From Bradyrhizobium sp. (lineage in GTDB: Bacteria; Pseudomonadota; Alphaproteobacteria; Rhizobiales; Xanthobacteraceae), in the NCBI RefSeq assembly GCF_004799405.1, contig NZ_SSMW01000093.1, positions 1 to 42,997 on the forward strand: a DNA stretch of 42,997 nucleotides. Reading direction: 5' to 3'. A program made the position numbers and the translations under genes. Positions 18,452 through 25,660 of this stretch are shown piece after piece (the first letter of the stretch is position 1; each line of letters opens with the position of its first letter). The notes beneath the pieces were generated by a model that was given only the letters and a program-made list of their open reading frames with translations, did no database searches and was not told where the DNA came from.

Positions 18452-19414
18452 CTACCGCCAGCGGCGATGCAGCCAAAGCCACTGGTCGGGATATTCGCGG
18501 ACCCAGCCTTCGACCACCGACGTTACCGCCTGCATCGTCCCCTGAATGTCGATTTGGCCGTTGGCGTCGCGCACGGGCTCGACTTCTTCGGATAGTTCGG
18601 CGCGGAAGCGGTGGTCAGGCAGGCGGATGATGCGGACGCCATGGATCGGGCATTCGATCTGCCGCCGCAATCGCGCCAGGATCGGATTGGCCCTGGTCTT
18701 GCGGCCGAAGAACGTCACCTCGACGCCGTTGCTGAAATACTGGTCGACCAGCAAGGCCACGTGCTGGCCGTTTTGCAGGGCCTGGGCAAGTCTCAGGGGC
18801 GCATCACGACTGGCCGGGACCAGGGTTCCCATCTTGGCCGCGCGCATTTCCTTGATAATGCGGTCCACTGAAGCAATGTTCGGACGGCGATACAGAATCG
18901 CGGCGTCGAGCCCGTTTGCGGCGGCGGCGATGGCAGGCATTTCCCAATTGCCCAGATGGCTCGCGAAAATCAACGCCGGTTTGCCGTCGTCTTTGAGCTG
19001 GGCGAACAACTGCTTGGATCTGGGCGAAAGTTCGATGCGGCCTTTTTCCGGACTGTCCGGGTTATAGTCCCAGATCTGATCGAGATGGGCAAACTCAGCG
19101 CAGATGCGGCCGAGATTGTCCCAGACGCCTGCCAGAATGTGGTTGATCTCCGCGCGCGATTTTTCCGGAAACGCCGCTCTCAGATTGGCACGGCCGATCC
19201 TCTGTTCGCGCCTCATGGGTCCGATGCGACGGACGATGCAGCCGAACAGATTCGCCGTCTTGATGTCGTCGAAATCGCGTATGGCGCGCAGTACGCTGAT
19301 CGCCAACGCCCCCACGACAGCTTCCGTGTACGGCTTGATCGCGAAGTAAACGCGATATTTGGCGCGAAGCAGCAGCGGACGCATCGCGGACCAATAACGA
19401 GTTTTACCAAACAC
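18452..19414 (-). CDS. lpxXL: Lipid A very-long-chain acyltransferase (LpxXL/LpxL family)
   Basis: This 320-residue membrane-associated acyltransferase of the HtrB/LpxL superfamily has the catalytic H-x4-E as His153...Glu158 (SHLGNWEM), followed by LYRRPN. It would transfer the very long hydroxy-acyl chain from AcpXL to lipid A. It begins with GTG directly after the fabF1 stop codon, with no spacer, which indicates translational coupling in the acpXL operon. The name follows this context; sequence alone would say LpxL family. In rhizobial clusters recalled from the literature an alcohol-dehydrogenase gene usually lies between fabF1 and lpxXL. It is absent here. Confidence 0.88.
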   Translation of the reverse strand: MFGKTRYWSAMRPLLLRAKYRVYFAIKPYTEAVVGALAISVLRAIRDFDDIKTANLFGCIVRRIGPMRREQRIGRANLRAAFPEKSRAEINHILAGVWDNLGRICAEFAHLDQIWDYNPDSPEKGRIELSPRSKQLFAQLKDDGKPALIFASHLGNWEMPAIAAAANGLDAAILYRRPNIASVDRIIKEMRAAKMGTLVPASRDAPLRLAQALQNGQHVALLVDQYFSNGVEVTFFGRKTRANPILARLRRQIECPIHGVRIIRLPDHRFRAELSEEVEPVRDANGQIDIQGTMQAVTSVVEGWVREYPDQWLWLHRRWR

Positions 19415-20692
19415 CTAGATCGGTTCGCGGGTTAGAATCAGTGAGACATTCTGGCCGCCGAAACCGAACGAGTTCGACATCACGGCGGTGACGCCGGCGT
19501 CGCGTGCCTTGTTGGGAACCACGTCGAAAGGAATCGCCGGATCGGGAATGTCGTAATTGATGGTCGGCGGAATCCGCTGGTGCTCGAGTGTCAGCAGCGA
19601 AAAAATGGCCTCGATCGCGCCGGCCGCGGACAGGGCGTGACCCACCATCGACTTATTGGACGATACCGGAATCTGTTTGGCGCGTTCACCGAACACGGTG
19701 GAGATGCCTAGATATTCCATCTTGTCGTTTTCGGGCGTGGAGGTACCGTGGGCGTTGATGTAGTCGATTTGCTCAGACGTGATCCCGGCGTCGGCCAGTG
19801 CCTTGCGCACACAGCCGATGATCGGTTTACCGTCGGGGCTTGATCGGGTGCGGTGGAACGAATCGGTTAACTCGCCGCAGCCGGCAACGACACCGAGAAT
19901 TTTAGCGCCGCGCGCGACGGCGGCTTCGTAGCTTTCCAGCACCAGCGCGCCGGCGCCTTCCGCCATCACAAAACCGTCGCGGTTCTTCGAGAACGGTTTT
20001 GACGCCGCTTCAGGCCGGCTGTTCTGGGTAGACAGCGCCGACAGCAACGAAAACCGGACCAGAGTTTCGACATTGACCGAACTGTCGGTCGCGACGCACA
20101 GCGCGGCGTCGACTTCGCCGCGGCGGATGGCCTCGACACCGAGCTGTATCGCGGTAGCACCGGAGGCACATGCGGTTGAAAGCGAAATCGGTGACCCCTT
20201 GGTGCCGAAAATCTCCGCCAGATGGGACGCCACCGAGCCGAACATGAAGCGACGATGGTATTGCTCGAACCGTCCACCGCCGCTAACGCGTAACACGTCG
20301 CTAAAGTCGAATTCCGTCTTGCCGACGGCGCGTCCGGCCTCCAGTCGCTGCGGCCATTCGGTCTCGACAGGGGCGACCGCAAGGAACAGCGGTCCCGGAA
20401 AATCACCTTTGCGGCCGATGCCCGACTGCTCGAGGGCTTCCTCGGCTGCGATATCGGCCATCCGTTCGGTGAGGTCGATCGACGAGAACGGTTCGACGGT
20501 GATGAAATCCACCGTTCCGGCCATCGTTGTTTTCAAACCATCGATGGGAAAGCGTTTGACGGTCCGGATGCCGGATTCGCCTGCAGTCAGCTTCGCCCAA
20601 TTGTCGGTTTTGCCGGCGCCGAGCGACGTGATGACGCCCATTCCGGTAACGACCACGACTGGCCGGTCGAATTTATCGCGCATTGCTGTCAC
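19415..20692 (-). CDS. fabF1: Beta-ketoacyl-ACP synthase, catalytic partner (FabF1XL)
   Basis: This 425-residue thiolase-fold condensing enzyme retains the full ketosynthase active site: Cys175 (STACASGAT), His315 (NAHGTSTPEND), and Lys347 with His352 (NKSMVGHALSAAG). It would elongate acyl-AcpXL with malonyl units towards C26-C28. The start is GTG at 20692, with GGAG about 5 bases upstream; ATG at 20683 is an alternative. It lies 28 bases after fabF2 and abuts lpxXL. Its neighbour FabF2 lacks these residues, so FabF1 should supply catalysis for the pair. Confidence 0.93.
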   Translation of the reverse strand: MTAMRDKFDRPVVVVTGMGVITSLGAGKTDNWAKLTAGESGIRTVKRFPIDGLKTTMAGTVDFITVEPFSSIDLTERMADIAAEEALEQSGIGRKGDFPGPLFLAVAPVETEWPQRLEAGRAVGKTEFDFSDVLRVSGGGRFEQYHRRFMFGSVASHLAEIFGTKGSPISLSTACASGATAIQLGVEAIRRGEVDAALCVATDSSVNVETLVRFSLLSALSTQNSRPEAASKPFSKNRDGFVMAEGAGALVLESYEAAVARGAKILGVVAGCGELTDSFHRTRSSPDGKPIIGCVRKALADAGITSEQIDYINAHGTSTPENDKMEYLGISTVFGERAKQIPVSSNKSMVGHALSAAGAIEAIFSLLTLEHQRIPPTINYDIPDPAIPFDVVPNKARDAGVTAVMSNSFGFGGQNVSLILTREPI

Positions 20693-20720
20693 GGTCTCTC
20701 CATGGCCCCCGCGGACCGGT

Positions 20721-21914
20721 TCAGTCGATGGCTTCGACCAGCGCCATGCCCTCGCCCTGCCAGTGGCCGGCGCCTACCACGATAATCTGGGTCGGAGGCT
20801 TGGACATTTCAACCTCCAGTCCGGTCGGATCGTTGGGCGGAAACAACTCGCCGCGCGAGATCGAAAGCGCCGCCAGGACAAGACCCAGCGGAAATTGGGC
20901 TTCTACGGTCTGGCCGAACATCGTTCCAGTCGCGCGTACCGCATAATCGGGGTGCAGGCTCAGGAAGGTTTTTTCCTCTGATGTGACGGGTTCGGCGCCG
21001 GTCGCGCCGGTGATCAGCGCGACATTGCCGCCAAGGACACCCAGCTTGTTCCAGAGCGCTTCCAACGATCGCGTCACCGCGCCTGGTTGTTTGCGCTGCG
21101 CCAGATCTGCAACCACCCTGGTCAGCCTGGCGTAGGGCTTGGCTCCGCGCGCCTGTGCATGCGCTTTGGATTCGATGACTAGAAAGGCGCCGGCCGATCC
21201 AAGCGCGAAGCCGGGGTGTTCTTGGCGCGCCCATACCGGCGCAAATTTGTCTTTCAGATTGAAGCCGCCGAACTCGTAGAGCATCAACAGCTCCTGGCGC
21301 TCGCCATTGTGGGCCGCGCCGACCAGCGCGATGTCGCTCTGACCGGAGGCGACACGCGCCAGCGCGATCCGCACCGCGTCGACGCTTGCAGCTTCCTCGC
21401 CCATGAAGGTGCGGGACGTTCCGGAAACGCCGTGGACGATGGCAATATTGCCGGCCAGTAGGTTGGAAAGCTGAGCCAGAAACAGCGTCGGCCGCAGATC
21501 GTTCATCAGCCGTTCGTTGAGAAGGTTGGGAGCCGAGTTGCCTTTTGCATCGGCGTTCAGAACCGCAAGGTCGACCGCAAGATCGCGCTCGCCGCCGCCG
21601 GCCGCGACGGTCATGTCCATTCGGCTCAGGACTTCTTTGTCGCCCTTGACGCCTGCGGAATCCAGCGCCAACCCGGCGGCGTAGGTGCCGATCCGCTGCC
21701 AGGCTTCCATCTGGCGCTGATCGCCCTTTTTGGGGATCTGGGTGTCAAAATTCACCGGCGCCCAGGGATGCACGATGTACGGCGCAAAACGCTTTTCGTC
21801 GATGTTGATGCGCCGTTGCTTGAGTGCGTTCCAATGCGTGTCCGGGCCTTCGCCGAGCGAACTCGCCAGGCCAATGCCGGTGATCCAGACTTCCGCCGAC
21901 CTCGTCTCAGTCAT
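20721..21914 (-). CDS. fabF2: Catalytically dead ketosynthase homologue (FabF2XL), chain-length-factor-like
   Basis: A 397-residue ketosynthase-fold protein of the very-long-chain acyl operon. At the nucleophile position it reads HGVSGTSRT, with Ser at residue 164 where FabF1 has Cys. The first histidine motif is replaced by ITGATGAEP (Ala for His), and the second reads TGTMFGQTVEA (Gly for Lys, Gln for His). The whole triad is therefore missing while the fold is kept. This resembles the KS-beta/chain-length factor of type II polyketide synthases and suggests a heterodimer with FabF1. The 3' end of fabZ overlaps its start by 8 bases. Confidence 0.88.
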   Translation of the reverse strand: MTETRSAEVWITGIGLASSLGEGPDTHWNALKQRRINIDEKRFAPYIVHPWAPVNFDTQIPKKGDQRQMEAWQRIGTYAAGLALDSAGVKGDKEVLSRMDMTVAAGGGERDLAVDLAVLNADAKGNSAPNLLNERLMNDLRPTLFLAQLSNLLAGNIAIVHGVSGTSRTFMGEEAASVDAVRIALARVASGQSDIALVGAAHNGERQELLMLYEFGGFNLKDKFAPVWARQEHPGFALGSAGAFLVIESKAHAQARGAKPYARLTRVVADLAQRKQPGAVTRSLEALWNKLGVLGGNVALITGATGAEPVTSEEKTFLSLHPDYAVRATGTMFGQTVEAQFPLGLVLAALSISRGELFPPNDPTGLEVEMSKPPTQIIVVGAGHWQGEGMALVEAID

Positions 21915-22380
21915 GAAGGATCATTTCTTGCGGAAATCCGATACGCCTCGCCACGGCGTCCATGTGCCCGCGCAAATCGGGATTTGGGAAAGGGATGTGA
22001 CGGAATGTGAGCGTCGCGTTGCATCTTAGTTGGCCGCGGACGCTGATCTCCGCAGATGTCATGGCAAAGCCCGAGCCTTCGTGAACGATGCTGGCATCGA
22101 TCTTGAGCGTTTCCCCGGGGCTGACGAAACCCCGCATCTTGGCCTCCTTGACCGCACCGAGGAATGGCATGCGCTCGAATTTCATCAACGCAATCAAAAG
22201 CCAACCCGACGCCTGCGCCATGGTCTCGATCAACAGCACGCCGGGCATCAACGGGTACCCAGGAAAATGGCCTTCGAAGATGGTGTTCTTCTCGGGCACC
22301 TGCGCCTCGGCCGCAATGGTTTTCGCACCGATGTTGAGGTCGGTGATGCGGTCAATCAGCTGGAAAAATTCAAGATGCAT
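21907..22380 (-). CDS. fabZ: 3-hydroxyacyl-ACP dehydratase FabZ-type (FabZXL)
   Basis: A 157-residue hot-dog-fold dehydratase. The FabZ motif FEGHFPGYPLMPGVLLIETM carries the catalytic pair His38 and Glu52. It would remove water from 3-hydroxyacyl-AcpXL in the elongation cycle. It lies 10 bases after acpXL and overlaps fabF2, in line with a dedicated lipid A acyl-chain operon. It is a little longer at the C-terminus than housekeeping FabZ. Confidence 0.93.
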   Translation of the reverse strand: MHLEFFQLIDRITDLNIGAKTIAAEAQVPEKNTIFEGHFPGYPLMPGVLLIETMAQASGWLLIALMKFERMPFLGAVKEAKMRGFVSPGETLKIDASIVHEGSGFAMTSAEISVRGQLRCNATLTFRHIPFPNPDLRGHMDAVARRIGFPQEMILHD

Positions 22381-22390
22381 GGTGGGGCGA

Positions 22391-22672
22391 TTACGCGCCC
22401 TTGGCCGCGACCAATTCGTCGATGTGAGCGGCGAGGTTTTTCATGACGAAATATTCTTCGGTGGTCGCTTTGCCGTCGTTGACTTCCTGGGTCCATTTTT
22501 CAAGCGGCAATTTGATCCCGAACTCCTTGTCGATCGCAAACGCGATGTCCAGGAAGTCCAGGCTGTCGATCCCCAAATCGTCGATGGCGTGGCTCTCGGG
22601 CGTGATCCTATCGCGTGGAATGTCGCAGGTTTCCGCGATAATCGTAGCGATTTGATCGAATGTGGATGACAT
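22391..22672 (-). CDS. acpXL: Acyl carrier protein for very-long-chain fatty acids (AcpXL)
   Basis: A 93-residue acyl carrier protein. The 4'-phosphopantetheine attachment serine is Ser37 in [10 protein letters not shown]. The long C-terminal part ([20 protein letters not shown]) separates AcpXL from the housekeeping ACP of about 78 residues. It carries the growing chain for lipid A. The ATG at 22672 is chosen because the family starts MSSTFDQIA, and AAAGG lies about 8 bases before it; the open frame further upstream is not ACP-like. It is the first gene of the operon, whose promoter must lie between here and about 22860. Confidence 0.95.
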   Translation of the reverse strand: MSSTFDQIATIIAETCDIPRDRITPESHAIDDLGIDSLDFLDIAFAIDKEFGIKLPLEKWTQEVNDGKATTEEYFVMKNLAAHIDELVAAKGA

Positions 22673-22773
22673 CACTAAGCCTTTGATATATTGAGAGAAA
22701 ATCTTAGACCTGAAGGGCAGGGGCGCCGCTCCGGAATGCCTTGTCTGCCCGCCGAAGTCGAGTGCCCGTATAT

Positions 22774-22819
22774 CGGAGCGCCGCTCCGAATTCAATGGAG
22801 GCGGCGAGTCCCGCCTCCA
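22774..22819. terminator. Two hairpins between acpXL promoter region and upstream gene
   Basis: A perfect 9-bp stem (22796-22804 with 22811-22819, loop CGAGTC) lies about 40 bases beyond the stop of the small membrane-protein gene. A second short hairpin of form CGGAGC-GCC-GCTCCG lies next to it near 22774-22788. They could end transcription of the upstream minus-strand gene before the acpXL promoter. There is no clean T-run, so this call is tentative. Confidence 0.45.
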
Positions 22820-22860
22820 ATCGGCATGAGGGCTAAACTGGCTGATCCGGCCTTCAAATG

Positions 22861-23211
22861 CTAGCTCAGCGGCGCGGAAATCCGCACGCAGTCGCGACGC
22901 CCCATCAGGACGCAATCCTGGGTCCGGCGCAGGTCCGCGATGCTCATGGCGAGCCATATGCCGATGGCCGTCAGCGCGACGGTGAACGCGAAGGCTGCGA
23001 TATTCGCCAGCATGCGATGGCGAAAGTCGTCCGATTCATCCCGGTCCCGCTCATAGCGCGACAGATCGTTCGGCTCTTGCTGCGTGTCTTTTTGTTGCTG
23101 AGCCTGCCAGCCCAAATGTCCGCGCGGGCCCGGCGGATGCGCCAGGGCGCGCGGCCGGAATTCGAGCACGCGATGCTCGTCCTCCGACGCAATGGGCCGC
23201 TGGGTTTTCAC
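22861..23211 (-). CDS. Uncharacterised small membrane-anchored protein
   Basis: A GTG start at 23211 is chosen because GGAG sits about 9 bases upstream, giving 116 residues. The first 75 residues are polar, with [11 protein letters not shown] and charged [11 protein letters not shown]. One hydrophobic span (about 76-98, [20 protein letters not shown]) follows. The short tail [16 protein letters not shown] has two cysteines nine residues apart that might form a disulfide. I recognise no domain. It lies 88 bases downstream of the KirBac channel on the same strand. The function is unknown. Confidence 0.65.
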   Translation of the reverse strand: MKTQRPIASEDEHRVLEFRPRALAHPPGPRGHLGWQAQQQKDTQQEPNDLSRYERDRDESDDFRHRMLANIAAFAFTVALTAIGIWLAMSIADLRRTQDCVLMGRRDCVRISAPLS

Positions 23212-23299
23212 TGGTGCCAGCTCCGGGACATCCTCATCTCGTGTAGCACGCCCGCAACGCGTCTTGCAGAAAATGTTGAGGTGACGCCGATTCGATCGT

Positions 23300-24220
23300 C
23301 TAGGCCTGCAGGGTGTCATGGAACCGGCCGTAGTCAATCCTCAGCCGGCCGTCTTCCGACGTGCCCAGGATATCCGCGTAGCGGTGCCCAAAACGAATGT
23401 CGGAATGATCGTAGGTCTTTCGCGCGTGGACGGTTTGCGCGGCGACGACGTCATATCCGGACACCACCACGGCCAGCGAAACATTGGATGCCTCGAGATC
23501 GTCCGCATCGAGCCCGTAAAGCGGGCTTTGCTCGTCGATGACGTGGTAGAGCGTCCAGCTCAGGGCCAGCGCGGGGTGCTCGTTTCGCTCCAGCGGCAGT
23601 TCGTAGAACCGCCGAAACGACACGCCCTCCAGGCTCACGATATTCTTGAACAGCCACAGCCTTGCGGTAGCGTTGCTGATGATGGCGTTCCGCTCGTTGG
23701 CGAAGCGGGCCATCAAGGTCGGCTTGCCCTCGTTGTTGGAAATCACCGGATGTTGGGCGAACAGCAGACGGGCGTTCGGCCGCGAGAATCGGGCAAAGAT
23801 CAGCCCGGTCATCAACGACATCGAAAAGATGCCGGTGAACAGCTCCACCGTCGCGACCAGGTGTCCGTAGTGGGTGTCGGGATGCATGTCGCCGTAACCG
23901 GCGGTCGAAAGCGTCTCGATGCTGAAATACAGATAGTCGATATAGGCGCCGCCGGGCACGTTCGAGATCGGCTGATTTCCGATCCAGTAAAAGAATGCGA
24001 AGACCGCGTTGAAGGCGATAAAAATCAGCGCGGCGCCGCCGATAAACGCCGGCCATGACGCCGTCAGGCAGCGATGGCTGATGTCGGCCCAGAACGTGAG
24101 ATGGAGGCCCTCGGTGATGATTTCGCGATCGCCAAACCGAACGATCCGCGCCTTCGAAGTTCGCTCGTTCGGGCTTTTGACCATCTCTTCGAATCTCTTG
24201 AGGTGCCGGGGCAAAGGCAT
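23300..24220 (-). CDS. KirBac-type inward rectifier potassium channel
   Basis: A 306-residue two-span potassium channel. The outer helix is at about residues 57-80, the pore loop carries the selectivity filter T106-A-G-Y-G-D111, and the inner helix is at about 120-145. The C-terminal half is the cytoplasmic immunoglobulin-like Kir domain, with NATARLWLFKNIVSLEGVSFRRFYELPLER. All of this matches the prokaryotic KirBac family; the filter TAGYGD differs by one residue from TVGYGD. It should pass K+ through the inner membrane under lipid or ligand control. It is divergent from the ParB-like gene across 78 bases. Confidence 0.92.
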   Translation of the reverse strand: MPLPRHLKRFEEMVKSPNERTSKARIVRFGDREIITEGLHLTFWADISHRCLTASWPAFIGGAALIFIAFNAVFAFFYWIGNQPISNVPGGAYIDYLYFSIETLSTAGYGDMHPDTHYGHLVATVELFTGIFSMSLMTGLIFARFSRPNARLLFAQHPVISNNEGKPTLMARFANERNAIISNATARLWLFKNIVSLEGVSFRRFYELPLERNEHPALALSWTLYHVIDEQSPLYGLDADDLEASNVSLAVVVSGYDVVAAQTVHARKTYDHSDIRFGHRYADILGTSEDGRLRIDYGRFHDTLQA

Positions 24221-24298
24221 TTAATCGCCTGCGCCATCATGTCATAATCGGGCATATTTCAGGGCAATTTTTGCGAAATCAGACACGGGGTTCTAGTC

Positions 24299-24925
24299 AT
24301 GGCCAACACGCGCGAACCGATGGTGCAGCCGGTCCCAATCCTCTCTTTGCGCCCGACCCAGATGACTGTCGGAATGACGGAAGTTAAGGAAAAACGCAAG
24401 CGCTGGCGGGAGCACAAGTCGACGAAGAAGCAGGCGGAACTGCTGGGTAAACACATGATCCCGGTCGTTCTGGGACCGGACCAGCGCTACTACGTCGTCG
24501 ATCACCACCATCTGGCGCGGGCGCTTCACGACGAAGGCGTGAAAGACATTCTGGTCACCATCATCGGTGACCTCGCCATGGTCGATCGTGATGCGTTCTG
24601 GGGCGTGCTCGACAACAAGAGGTGGGTCTATCCCTACGATTCAAAGGGTGAACGCCGGCACTTCAAGGATATCCCGAAAACCGTGGCGGAGCTCAAGGAC
24701 GATCCGTTTCGCAGCCTCGCCGGCGAATTGCGCCGCGTCGGCGGCTTTGCCAAGGACACGACGCCGTTCAGCGAATTCCTGTGGGCGGATTTCCTGCGCC
24801 GGAAAATGTCGCGCAAAAGCTTGGAAGCCAATTTCGAGAAGGCGATCGAGAAGGCGCTTGCTCTGGCAAGGAGCAAGGATGCGGTCTATTTGCCCGGCTG
24901 GTGCGGACCGGCGTCGGATGACTAG
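24299..24925 (+). CDS. ParB/Srx-fold protein (ParB-like nuclease domain)
   Basis: A 208-residue protein with a ParB-like N-terminal domain: LRPTQMTVGMTEVKEK, then PVVLGPDQRYYVVDHHHLARAL, the typical strand-helix with the H-H-x-L-A core. No helix-turn-helix DNA-binding domain follows, so it is not a chromosome-partition ParB. Stand-alone proteins of this type have been linked to nuclease or NTPase activity, but none is shown for this one. It is divergent from the KirBac gene and convergent with the peroxidase-related gene. Confidence 0.82.
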   Translation: MANTREPMVQPVPILSLRPTQMTVGMTEVKEKRKRWREHKSTKKQAELLGKHMIPVVLGPDQRYYVVDHHHLARALHDEGVKDILVTIIGDLAMVDRDAFWGVLDNKRWVYPYDSKGERRHFKDIPKTVAELKDDPFRSLAGELRRVGGFAKDTTPFSEFLWADFLRRKMSRKSLEANFEKAIEKALALARSKDAVYLPGWCGPASDD

Positions 24926-24927
24926 TG

Positions 24928-25002
24928 AGTAGCGAATGGCGAATAGAATGAGTCAGGCGGCGGTGAGCTTGCTTTCTTATTCGTCATTTGCTGTTCGCTA
25001 CT
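24928..25002. repeat. Imperfect inverted repeat between convergent genes
   Basis: AGTAGCGAA at 24928-24936 pairs exactly with TTCGCTACT at 24994-25002, with further partial pairing inward (GCGAATAG-type with TTATTCGTC-type). The 3' arm includes the stop codon of the minus-strand gene. The position between two converging genes fits a bidirectional terminator or a dispersed palindromic element. Confidence 0.6.
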
Positions 25003-25576
25003 TCGGCAATCGTCCCATCATGTAGAATTCGTCGTTGGGGCGCATTCCGGTGACGTTGGCCATCCGGTTCGATAGCGCGAAGAACGCCGCAATCGCGGCG
25101 ATATCCCAAATGTCGTCGTCGCTGAAACCGTGGGCGGCGATATCGGCAAAATCCGCTTCCGAAATCTTGTGCGCCTCGGCACTGACCTTCATCGCGAAAT
25201 CGAGCATGGCGCGCTGGCGCGGCGTGATGTCCGCCTTGCGGTAGTTGACGGCGATCTGATCGGCGATTTGCGGGTTCTTCGCGCGAATTCTCAGGATCGC
25301 GCCGTGCGCAATCACGCAATAGTGGCATTGATTGGCGCTGGAAGTCGCAACCACGATCATCTCGCGCTCGGCCTTGGTCAGCCCGCTATCTCTGTCCATC
25401 AGAGCGTCGTGATAGGCAAAGAACGCGCGGAATTCGTCGGGGCGATAGGCCAGGGTCAGGAAGACGTTGGGAACAAAGCCTGACTTTTCCTGCACCGCCA
25501 GGAGGCGGGTGCGGATATCTTCCGGCAGCTGGTCGATGGAAGGGGTGGGGAAGCGTTTTTTGATCGGCTGCGTCAT
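24998..25576 (-). CDS. Peroxidase-related protein of the carboxymuconolactone decarboxylase/AhpD family
   Basis: A 192-residue all-alpha protein with the AhpD-type redox motif CHYCVIAHG, preceded by SSANQ. It is the uncharacterised peroxidase-related group of the CMD family: the N-terminus reads FPTPSIDQLPEDIRTRLL, and the second half has the TPRQRAMLDFAMKVS helix. It probably reduces peroxides with the CxxC pair, but its electron donor is unknown. The stop codon lies inside the inverted repeat shared with the converging gene. Confidence 0.88.
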   Translation of the reverse strand: MTQPIKKRFPTPSIDQLPEDIRTRLLAVQEKSGFVPNVFLTLAYRPDEFRAFFAYHDALMDRDSGLTKAEREMIVVATSSANQCHYCVIAHGAILRIRAKNPQIADQIAVNYRKADITPRQRAMLDFAMKVSAEAHKISEADFADIAAHGFSDDDIWDIAAIAAFFALSNRMANVTGMRPNDEFYMMGRLPK

Positions 25577-25660
25577 GAGTAAGATCCCGGCTCAGGCCGC
25601 GTGATGCGGCTGTCCGCGACCTTAGTCGATGGCGGCATTCCGGCAAAGCGTGCGGTCTTC

